The notes below the pieces were generated by a model. That model did no database searches and had not been told where the DNA came from. It saw nothing but the letters and a program-made list of their open reading frames with translations. Of a stretch of DNA of 64,000 nt, positions 57,176 through 64,000 are shown in pieces (the stretch's first letter is position 1; every line of letters begins with the position of its first letter). Source of the stretch: Shewanella surugensis (GTDB taxonomy: Bacteria > Pseudomonadota > Gammaproteobacteria > Enterobacterales > Shewanellaceae); assembly GCF_023284005.1 (NCBI RefSeq), contig NZ_JAKIKS010000014.1:1-64000 (forward strand), read 5' to 3'. The position numbers were made by a program, and so were the translations under genes.

Positions 57176-57787
57176 TCAGCCTCTAGTTGTTAATATTGAG
57201 TCAACTAGTCCATATTCAACCGCTTCAGTTGCACTCATGAAATTATCACGATCGGTATCACCTTCAATTACTTCCAATGGTTGACCCGTGTGTTCAGCTA
57301 ACATAGAATTTAGCTTATTTTTAATCCCTAAAATTTCCTGTGCATGGATAGCAATATCCGATGCTTGCCCTTGAAAACCACCTAAAGGCTGATGGATCAT
57401 CACACGAGAGTTAGGTAGGCAATGACGCTTACCCTTAGCACCACCGGCTAATAGAAATGATCCCATACTTGCCGCTTGACCAATACAAACCGTACTCACG
57501 TTCGGTTTAATAAATTGCATAGTATCATAAATCGCCATACCTGCGGTGACCGACCCGCCTGGCGAGTTAATATACAGAAAAATATCCTTATCTGGGCTCT
57601 CTGACTCCAAAAACAGTAACTGAGCCACAATAAGGTTTGCCATATGTTCTTCAACTTGGCCGACTAAGAATATGATTCGCTCTTTTAATAAGCGAGAATA
57701 GATATCATAAGAACGTTCACCTTTAGCCGTTTGTTCAACAACCATAGGCACAAGTGTATTAAGTACTGTTTCTGGCGCTTGGTTCAT
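57176..57787 (-). CDS. clpP: ClpP protease subunit
   Basis: A 203-residue serine protease that forms the ClpXP/ClpAP chamber. The catalytic Ser is in [14 protein letters not shown], His in [10 protein letters not shown], and Asp further on in the family position. GGAAGG precedes the ATG. It is the first gene of clpPX, separated from tig by a very stable terminator 15-55 bp upstream of the start codon. Confidence 0.98.
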   Translation of the reverse strand: MNQAPETVLNTLVPMVVEQTAKGERSYDIYSRLLKERIIFLVGQVEEHMANLIVAQLLFLESESPDKDIFLYINSPGGSVTAGMAIYDTMQFIKPNVSTVCIGQAASMGSFLLAGGAKGKRHCLPNSRVMIHQPLGGFQGQASDIAIHAQEILGIKNKLNSMLAEHTGQPLEVIEGDTDRDNFMSATEAVEYGLVDSILTTRG

Positions 57788-57801
57788 GTTTTACCTTCCC
57801 T

Positions 57802-57842
57802 AAATAAAAATGGCCCGCATGAGCGAACCTCATACGAGCCAT
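57802..57842 (-). terminator. Very stable terminator between tig and clpP
   Basis: On the minus strand ATGGCTCGTATGAG pairs over 14 bases (two G-U) with CTCATGCGGGCCAT around GTTCG, followed by TTTTTATTT. It is 36 bp after the tig stop. Because the clpP ribosome site lies just beyond, most tig transcripts should not reach clpP. Confidence 0.93.
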
Positions 57843-57878
57843 TATAAATGACGAACAGCCGTTTAAGTCAAGCTAAGC

Positions 57879-59183
57879 TTAACCGCGAGCAGTAGCCTTG
57901 TTCATAAATTCTTCAAAATTGACTTCTTTCTCTGTCAATGTAGCAGATTTTAACAAAGCTTCAACTGCTTGTTCTTCTAAAGCAACGTTACGCATGTTTT
58001 GCATAAGCTCTTTATTATTGTTGTAATAAGTCACAACTTCACTTGGATCTTCGTAAGCTGATGCCATAGAAGCAATCAATGTTTGAACACGTTCATCTTC
58101 TGCTTTTAGTTCATTAGCCTTGATCACTTCACCTAATAACAAGCCCACTTTGACACGGCGCTCGGCTTGTTCAGTGAACAAGTCAGCTGGCAGTTCAGGC
58201 ATGTTGGCCGCTTGATCACCAAAGCGTTTCATGGCTTGTTCACGCAAGACTTTCACTTCACCTTCAATTAACGCTTTAGGCAGTTCAATCTCATTCTTTT
58301 CTAAAAGACCATTAAGCACTTGCTCTTTCACATTAGCTTTTAGCGCTTGCTCAAGTTCACGGCCCATATTTTTGCTGATCTCCGCACGCAGTGCATCGAT
58401 ACCGCCTTCAGCAATACCAAATAGAGTCGCAAATTCATCATTCACTTCAGGTAAATCAGCACCTTGAACCTCATTAACAGTGATAACGAATTTAGCCGCT
58501 TTACCTTTTAGGTTTTCAGCGTGGTAATCTTCAGGGAAAGTGACATCAATTTCGAACTCATCACCCGCTTTATGACCTTCAACACCCGTTTCAAAACCAG
58601 GGATCATACGCCCGCTACCCAGTTCTAATTCGAAATCTTCCGCTTTACCGCCTTCGAACTCTTCACCGTCGATAGCACCTGTGAAATTAATTTTAGCTTT
58701 ATCACCCGTTGCCGCGTCACGATCAACCACTTCAAATTTAGCATGTTGCTTACGAAGCGTTTCGATCATTGCATCGATATCCGCCGTCGTTACTTCTGCT
58801 GTTGGTTGCTCGACAGTGATCGCATTAAGATCTTTTAGCTCAACTTCTGGGTAAATTTCAAAAGTCGCGATAAATTCGAAATTGTCACCTTCACTGCTAC
58901 CTGGCGTCAGTGTAGGCGCGCCTGCTGGGTTCAGTTTTTCAGCAACAATGGCTTCAACAAAATTACGTTGCATCACTTCACCCGTCACATCTTGACGGAT
59001 CGCTTGACCATAACGTTGCTTGATAACACTAACAGGAACTTTACCTGGACGGAAACCTGGAATACGTGCTTTTTTCGCTTCACTTTTCAAATTATTTGAA
59101 ATAAGCGTCTCAATCTGCTCCGCAGGAACAGAAATTGTTAAGCGACGCTCTAGGCCTTGAGTGGTTTCAACAGAAACTTGCAT
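57879..59183 (-). CDS. tig: Trigger factor
   Basis: A 434-residue ribosome-associated chaperone and prolyl isomerase (432 in E. coli). The ribosome-binding domain has the signature [17 protein letters not shown]; the FKBP domain is at about residues 150-240 ([20 protein letters not shown]); a long helical C-terminal domain follows. I start at ATG 59183 ([15 protein letters not shown]) with GAGG upstream; the frame is open nine codons further but without homology. Confidence 0.97.
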   Translation of the reverse strand: MQVSVETTQGLERRLTISVPAEQIETLISNNLKSEAKKARIPGFRPGKVPVSVIKQRYGQAIRQDVTGEVMQRNFVEAIVAEKLNPAGAPTLTPGSSEGDNFEFIATFEIYPEVELKDLNAITVEQPTAEVTTADIDAMIETLRKQHAKFEVVDRDAATGDKAKINFTGAIDGEEFEGGKAEDFELELGSGRMIPGFETGVEGHKAGDEFEIDVTFPEDYHAENLKGKAAKFVITVNEVQGADLPEVNDEFATLFGIAEGGIDALRAEISKNMGRELEQALKANVKEQVLNGLLEKNEIELPKALIEGEVKVLREQAMKRFGDQAANMPELPADLFTEQAERRVKVGLLLGEVIKANELKAEDERVQTLIASMASAYEDPSEVVTYYNNNKELMQNMRNVALEEQAVEALLKSATLTEKEVNFEEFMNKATARG

Positions 59184-59548
59184 TTTATTACCTCGAAATA
59201 TGTCTAACATCCTTTAAATAGTCGAAAATTCAACCATTCTTATATTCGTTTCTTGATCCGTTAATCTAACGAGTCTACCCGTAAAGACTGGCGTCTAGCA
59301 CTGGTCACTTATTCATTGATTGATATCAAGACGCGATATTATATACCCAAATCCTTTGGAAATACAAAATTCAACGGCAATTGAAAAACATTTATAGAAG
59401 AGAATAAAAAATAAGCACGTTATTTAGCGAAAATGGTGAATAAATGACATTTACGGGGTGAATTTTAACGCGAGTTGAACGGCTCAGCAACCTGCTTCAA
59501 GCTCAATAAACAAGTTCGAATAAACAGATCAACATAAGAAAGGGAAGT
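59184..59548. other. Region between tig and the tRNA genes
   Basis: About 365 bp without a gene. It should include the tig promoter and the trailer of the tRNA transcript. TATACCCAAAT near 59341 resembles the end of the repeat at 24837-24889. Nothing else was recognised. Confidence 0.4.
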
Positions 59549-59574
59549 GGGGTGGGGTGGGGTGACTGATGGGG
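59549..59574 (+). repeat. GGGGT repeat with G-quadruplex pattern at the tRNA-His 3' end
   Basis: Four GGGG tracts occur at 59549-59552, 59554-59557, 59559-59562 and 59571-59574, the first three separated by a single T. Read on the tRNA strand this is three consecutive CCCCA units: the genomic CCA end of tRNA-His plus two extra copies after it. It fits a duplication of the tRNA terminus and satisfies the classical G-quadruplex pattern on the plus strand. Confidence 0.7.
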
Positions 59575-59634
59575 CTCGAACCCACGACAACCGGAATCAC
59601 AATCCGGGGCTCTACCAACTGAGCTACAATCACC
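59558..59634 (-). tRNA. tRNA-His (GTG)
   Basis: On the minus strand a full cloverleaf with anticodon GTG (GGATTGTGATTCC), D-loop AGCTCAGTTGGTAGAGC and T-arm GTGGGTTCGAGCCCCAT. The extra 5' G (G-1) opposite C73, characteristic of tRNA-His, can be formed (GGTGATTG with CAGTCACC). CCA is encoded. Last gene of a Pro-Arg-His group. Confidence 0.95.
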
Positions 59635-59642
59635 ACAAAATT

Positions 59643-59719
59643 TGGTGCGCCCGGCAGGATTCGAACCTGCGGCCATCCGCTTAGAAGGCGGATGCTCTAT
59701 CCGACTGAGCTACGGGCGC
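59643..59719 (-). tRNA. tRNA-Arg (TCT)
   Basis: On the minus strand GCGCCCGTAGCTCAG starts a full cloverleaf with anticodon TCT (CCTTCTAAG) and T-arm GCAGGTTCGAATCCTGC; the acceptor stem GCGCCCG/CGGGCGC is perfect and CCA is encoded. It is 8 bp from tRNA-His. Confidence 0.96.
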
Positions 59720-59799
59720 TTTGTTGTAAATTAATTATTTACAATCAAATATCTTACTCACTATTCACATTAGAATCAAAATGAAAATAATAAAAAATT

Positions 59800-59876
<77 letters not shown>

Positions 59877-60404
59877 AAGTTGCCCAACATTAAATGACCT
59901 TAACTTGCTCAATCACTTGTTTGCTGAGAACGGAGCGCATCTTATCCCCTCACCTAAAGTCCGTCAACGGTTTTTTCAACATGGGTGGTTCACTTGATTA
60001 CTTAAACAACTATCAAGTCTATTTTTAGTCAGTTAGAAGATAGAATAAGCACTTTTAGACACTATCCTCTCCCTCTATAAAAAATGCGAGCTCGATTTCA
60101 AGTCATCACTGGAATTGATAACTATCTACACTCAAATGTAATATACCCTATCCACTCCGAATGAATGCCCAAGATCAAAGATAATTAAACAACGCAAATC
60201 ATCCAACGTTATATTTTCCCCCTCAAGTATACGCCTTAAACGGTGTAATTTAAGAGATGATGACACTAACATCTTCCTGCCATTGGGGTACAAACTCCAT
60301 CACAAGTTTGATTTAACTTCGGCTATAATCAATGACACACGAGGCCCCTGCTGCTAATATAACGCCGTTTCCATTATTGCGGCCCGAAGGATACCCTACC
60401 CCCA
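59877..60404. other. Spacer between tRNA-Pro and folD
   Basis: About 530 bp with no convincing gene. It must contain the tRNA promoter (leftward) and the folD promoter (rightward). I see no clear repeat or RNA element. Confidence 0.4.
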
Positions 60405-61259
60405 ATGACAGCTCAAATTATCGATGGTAAAGCCATTTCTCAATCCATTCGAACTCAGCTTAAGCATAAAGTCTCTGCCCGTAAAACGGCAGGCCAGCGG
60501 ATCCCAAGTTTAACAGTTATTCTCGTTGGCGCCGATCCCGCATCACAAATCTATGTTGAAAACAAGCGACGTGCCTGTGAAGAAGTGGGGTTTATTTCCC
60601 GCTCCTATGATTTACCCAGTGACACAAGCGAAGCAGACTTACTCACATTAATCGATACTTGTAATGATGATGTCAGTATTGATGGCATTTTAGTCCAACT
60701 GCCATTACCTGAACATATCGAAGAATCTAAAGTCATCGAACGTATTCGTCCCGATAAAGATGTCGATGGTTTCCACCCTTATAATGTGGGACGCTTAGCC
60801 CAACGTATTCCCGTACTGCGCTCTTGCACGCCAATGGGAATCATGACGTTGATAAAATCTACTGGCGTTGATACTTATGGACTCGATGCTGTCATTGTTG
60901 GCGCATCTAACATCGTCGGTCGTCCCATGACACTTGAGCTCTTGCTCGCGGGGTGCACCACCACCACATGCCATCGTTTCACTCGTAATTTAGAGGATAA
61001 AGTCAAACAAGCCGACTTAGTCATTGTTGCAGTCGGTAAGCCCGGCTTTATTCCAGGCAGTTGGATTAAACCTGGCGCCATTGTCATCGATGTCGGTATT
61101 AATCGCCAAAAGGATGGCAAGCTTGTCGGGGATGTTGCCTTTGAGAGTGCGCAGCAACATGCCGCATGGATCACGCCGGTTCCCGGCGGCGTCGGCCCAA
61201 TGACCATTGCCAGCTTACTTGAAAACACCTTATATGCGGCTGAAGAATATCACGATTAA
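60405..61259 (+). CDS. folD: Methylenetetrahydrofolate dehydrogenase/cyclohydrolase FolD
   Basis: A 284-residue bifunctional enzyme that interconverts 5,10-methylene-, methenyl- and 10-formyl-tetrahydrofolate with NADP. The catalytic Lys/Tyr motif is [21 protein letters not shown] and [15 protein letters not shown] are the conserved blocks, and the NADP loop is [10 protein letters not shown]. The end has [18 protein letters not shown]. Single gene, with a shared terminator facing cysS. Confidence 0.97.
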   Translation: MTAQIIDGKAISQSIRTQLKHKVSARKTAGQRIPSLTVILVGADPASQIYVENKRRACEEVGFISRSYDLPSDTSEADLLTLIDTCNDDVSIDGILVQLPLPEHIEESKVIERIRPDKDVDGFHPYNVGRLAQRIPVLRSCTPMGIMTLIKSTGVDTYGLDAVIVGASNIVGRPMTLELLLAGCTTTTCHRFTRNLEDKVKQADLVIVAVGKPGFIPGSWIKPGAIVIDVGINRQKDGKLVGDVAFESAQQHAAWITPVPGGVGPMTIASLLENTLYAAEEYHD

Positions 61260-61343
61260 TCAATCATGTTTTAAGCCGTGCTTAACGTAGGTCAGATTAA
61301 ATATTAATATCATTGAATTTAAGCCTGTTAACGTTAACAATAT

Positions 61344-61376
61344 AAAAAATGCCTGCTATTTAGCAGGCATTTTTTA
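61344..61376. terminator. Bidirectional terminator between folD and cysS
   Basis: TGCCTGCTA and TAGCAGGCA pair perfectly with A-run on the left and T-run on the right, so the hairpin can end both folD (rightward) and cysS (leftward). Confidence 0.95.
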
Positions 61377-61401
61377 TATATGACTCGACTATAATTAATG
61401 A

Positions 61402-62778
61402 TTATTTCTTACGCCAAGTGGTGCCATTATCACCGTCTTCTAAAATAATACCTAACGCATTTAAGCCATCACGCGCCACATCAGCAGCGGCCCAATCTTT
61501 TGCCGCCCGCGCTTCATTACGCTGGACGATTAAGGCTTCAATTTTCGCCACCTCATCATCACTGCCCTGCCCTTGAAAATAGCTATCAACATCTTGTTTT
61601 AACAAACCCAGCACATCGGTTAAGCGTTTTAAACTCACCCCGAGTGCCGAAGCTGCTGCCATATCACTCGTTTTCAATCGGTTAATTTCACGCACCATAT
61701 CAAAAAGTACCGAATAGGCCTCTGGCGTATTAAAGTCATCATCCATAGCGACGTTGAATTTTGCGACAAAGTGAGCATCAGCCGCCTCAACGGTTAAATC
61801 CAATCCTTTAAGCGCTGTATATAAACGCGCTAATGCCGCTTTTGCTTGTTTAACATTATCTTCGGAATAATTTTGCTGACTACGATAATGCCCAGAAAGT
61901 AAGAAATAACGTACCGTTTCTTCATCATAATGAGATAACACATCACGAATGGTAAAAAAATTATTTAATGACTTGGACATTTTTTCTTTGTCCATCATCA
62001 TCATGCCGGTATGCATCCAATAATTCACATAAGGCGTATCATGGGCGCAGCATGACTGAGCTATTTCATTCTCATGATGCGGAAACTGGAGATCTGAGCC
62101 GCCGCCATGAATATCAAAATGCTTACCAAAGCTTTTACTTGTCATTGCAGAGCATTCTATATGCCAGCCTGGACGACCAGCTCCCCAAGGCGAATCCCAA
62201 GTCGGCTCACCCGGTTTTGACATTTTCCAAAGCACAAAATCCATCGGGTCGCGCTTACTCTCGTCCACTTCAACGCGTGCACCCGCTTGCAACTGGGTTA
62301 AATCTTGTCCCGATAAACAGCCATATTCTTTAAATGAAGCCACACTAAAGAGCACATCACCATTGGTCGCCACATAAGCATGCTCTTTAGCAATTAATGT
62401 TTTAATCATCTCAATAATTTCAGGTATATGCAGTGTTGCTCTGGGTTCAAAATTTGGGCTCTGAATATTCAAGGCTGCAAAATCTTTATGCATCTCGACA
62501 ATTAAACGCTCAGTTAACGACTCACACGTTTCATTATTTTCATTCGCACGCTTAATAATTTTATCATCAACATCGGTAATATTACGTTGATAATTCACTT
62601 CGAAACCAGAGTAACGCAAATAGCGCACCATCATGTCAAAAGCGACATATGTCCGACCATGACCAATATGACAGAGATCATAGATAGTCGTTCCACACAC
62701 GTACATATTCACCTTTCCAGGTACGATGGGCTTAAATTCCTCTTTTTGGCGGGTCAGACTATTGTATAGCTTTAACAT
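61402..62778 (-). CDS. cysS: Cysteinyl-tRNA synthetase
   Basis: A 458-residue class I synthetase. The signature [13 protein letters not shown] holds [14 protein letters not shown] holds KMSKS; the active-site zinc ligands are the Cys in MYVCGTT, the Cys in GWHIECSAM and the His/Glu in FPHHENE. I start at ATG 62778 ([11 protein letters not shown]) in line with E. coli; an in-frame TTG lies 15 bp upstream. Confidence 0.98.
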   Translation of the reverse strand: MLKLYNSLTRQKEEFKPIVPGKVNMYVCGTTIYDLCHIGHGRTYVAFDMMVRYLRYSGFEVNYQRNITDVDDKIIKRANENNETCESLTERLIVEMHKDFAALNIQSPNFEPRATLHIPEIIEMIKTLIAKEHAYVATNGDVLFSVASFKEYGCLSGQDLTQLQAGARVEVDESKRDPMDFVLWKMSKPGEPTWDSPWGAGRPGWHIECSAMTSKSFGKHFDIHGGGSDLQFPHHENEIAQSCCAHDTPYVNYWMHTGMMMMDKEKMSKSLNNFFTIRDVLSHYDEETVRYFLLSGHYRSQQNYSEDNVKQAKAALARLYTALKGLDLTVEAADAHFVAKFNVAMDDDFNTPEAYSVLFDMVREINRLKTSDMAAASALGVSLKRLTDVLGLLKQDVDSYFQGQGSDDEVAKIEALIVQRNEARAAKDWAAADVARDGLNALGIILEDGDNGTTWRKK

Positions 62779-63004
62779 TAATTTTCTCTTCAAAAATCCA
62801 GATATGATTTAAAGGTTTCAGTCTACCATTGCCTAGAAGGGGCTTCCAGCTTGTTTTAACACACAAAGTACAAAAACCTCGACTACCTGCACTTTTAGTA
62901 CCCCTTATTTCACTCAAGGCTTTATGCGCTAGCGCTATTAGGTTAGAATCTCGCGACTATTTACCATTATTTTTTGTACACTTTGTACAGAGTAGAGAGA
63001 AATT

Positions 63005-63502
63005 ATGATAACACTCCACACAAACCACGGTGATATCCAGCTGAATTTAAACAGTGAAAAAGCCCCTGTTACCGTTGAAAACTTCCTTAATTACGCAAAA
63101 GAAGGTTTTTACGATAACACCATATTTCATCGTGTTATCGATGGTTTCATGATCCAGGGTGGCGGCTTTACTGAAGACATGAGCCAAAAGCGCTGCAATG
63201 AAACCATTAAGAATGAAGCTAACAATGGCTTATCAAACGTCATAGGCAGCATTGCAATGGCAAGAACCTCTGATCCACATTCGGCAACAGCCCAATTTTT
63301 CATTAACATTAGCGACAATACTTTCCTTGATTTTAAAGCAGAAAATGCACAAGGGTGGGGATATTGTGTGTTTGGTGAAGTCACTGCAGGTGACGATGTT
63401 GTGAGTAAAATTAAAGGCGTTAGCACTGGCAATAAAGGCATGCATCAAGATGTGCCATTAGAAGCGGTTATTATCGAAAAAGTCAGTATCGCAGAAGCAT
63501 AA
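63005..63502 (+). CDS. ppiB: Peptidyl-prolyl isomerase B (cyclophilin)
   Basis: A 165-residue cytoplasmic cyclophilin (164 in E. coli PpiB). The active-site motifs are [14 protein letters not shown] and [14 protein letters not shown], with [10 protein letters not shown] before the C-terminus. No signal peptide. It diverges from cysS across about 225 bp and is 7 bp from lpxH, so the two are likely cotranscribed. Confidence 0.97.
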   Translation: MITLHTNHGDIQLNLNSEKAPVTVENFLNYAKEGFYDNTIFHRVIDGFMIQGGGFTEDMSQKRCNETIKNEANNGLSNVIGSIAMARTSDPHSATAQFFINISDNTFLDFKAENAQGWGYCVFGEVTAGDDVVSKIKGVSTGNKGMHQDVPLEAVIIEKVSIAEA

Positions 63503-63509
63503 TTTATTA

Positions 63510-64000
63510 ATGCATACTTTCTTTGTGGGCGATTTGCATTTAAGTGCCAATCGCCCTGATATCACCCACGCTTTTAATGCATTTCTTGATACGCTTACAG
63601 CCAATACTGATGCATTATATATTCTTGGCGATCTTTTCGATGTCTGGGTGGGCGATGATTTAGCCGAACCTTTTGCACTCGATATTGCCAACAAACTCAA
63701 GACGATATCAACTCAATTACCGATTTACTTTATTCATGGCAACCGTGACTTTTTAATAGGCAAAGCTTATGCCGAGCGCAGTGGCATGACATTACTTCCT
63801 GAAATCACCCGAGTCGAGCTTTACGGTGCCCATTATGTGCTATTGCATGGTGATAGTCTTTGTACATTAGATAAAAGCTACCAACGTTTTCGGACATTTA
63901 GAAACTGGTCTTGGTCAAAGTGGATCTACAACCATTTACCTAAGCAAGCACGGCAAAATATCGCCCGTAAACTGAGAAAAAACAGCCAAAATGTGAATCA
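63510..64000 (+). CDS. lpxH: UDP-2,3-diacylglucosamine hydrolase LpxH (5' part)
   Basis: The first 163 codons are in the window; the rest lies beyond the right edge. LpxH cleaves UDP-2,3-diacylglucosamine to lipid X in lipid A synthesis at the inner membrane. The metallophosphatase motifs are visible: [26 protein letters not shown] and HGDSL. It starts at ATG 63510, 7 bp after ppiB; no strong ribosome site is seen, which suggests coupling to ppiB. Confidence 0.95.
   Translation, partial: MHTFFVGDLHLSANRPDITHAFNAFLDTLTANTDALYILGDLFDVWVGDDLAEPFALDIANKLKTISTQLPIYFIHGNRDFLIGKAYAERSGMTLLPEITRVELYGAHYVLLHGDSLCTLDKSYQRFRTFRNWSWSKWIYNHLPKQARQNIARKLRKNSQNVN

Overview
The window is chromosomal DNA from a gammaproteobacterium, almost certainly a Shewanella or close relative. 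The evidence is gene order and protein similarity: tig-clpP-clpX-lon-hupB-ppiD, fabV next to sapABCDF, pspF/pspABC with ycjXF, a methionine gamma-lyase beside a comEA-like gene, and polB/dinG beside an outer-membrane porin and TonB-dependent receptors. The DNA is visibly AT-rich between genes. No prophage, CRISPR array, integron or replication origin was seen. All names rest on reading the translations against remembered families; nothing was searched.

Layout. 1-200: the tail of an IS5-family element sitting inside a truncated copy of a short inverted-repeat element (MITE). 199-9158: a large DUF748 envelope protein, a membrane-anchored glutaredoxin-like protein, nagZ, sdaA, a full MITE, cysB and an unknown membrane-anchored protein. 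9.5-18.6 kb: an outer-membrane block of two large TonB-dependent receptors and a porin, with about 1 kb of non-coding AT-rich DNA between the receptors and a strip of degenerate sequence before the porin. 18.8-25.6 kb: polB diverging from a dinG-TSUP-priC run, then a DUF2057 protein. 25.8-34.9 kb: a D-xylose cassette read leftward, xylB-xylA followed by four consecutive paralogous sugar/H+ symporters. 35.1-42.5 kb: the SRP RNA gene, a frameshifted comEA-like gene, methionine gamma-lyase, and the phage-shock/envelope-stress group ycjF-ycjX-pspC-pspB-pspA with pspF divergent. 42.6-48.3 kb: a second full MITE, then sapABCDF in an overlapping operon. 48.4-59.2 kb: fabV, a small heat-shock protein, ppiD, hupB, lon, clpX, clpP and tig. 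59.5-64 kb: tRNA-Pro/Arg/His, folD, cysS, ppiB and the 5' part of lpxH.

How genes work together. XylB and XylA form the isomerase route from D-xylose to xylulose-5-phosphate, and the four transporters presumably feed it or related sugars. The Psp proteins with YcjX/YcjF answer inner-membrane stress through a sigma-54 promoter activated by PspF. Trigger factor, ClpXP, Lon, PpiD and HU form a protein-quality block, but tig, clpPX, lon and hupB are separated by terminators and a likely heat-shock promoter, so they are not one operon.

The strongest unusual points are: four tandem sugar transporters, one of which has lost the proton-coupling Asp and which differ at a predicted sugar-contact residue; a SapD ATPase with Arg in place of the Walker A Lys; a one-base frameshift inside the signal peptide of the comEA-like gene; an IS nested in a MITE family with at least three local copies; changed spacing of the iron-sulphur cysteines in DinG; a perfect 11-bp palindrome ahead of a TonB receptor; and a G-quadruplex-like CCCCA repeat at the 3' end of tRNA-His. 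I did not find an entirely new system.
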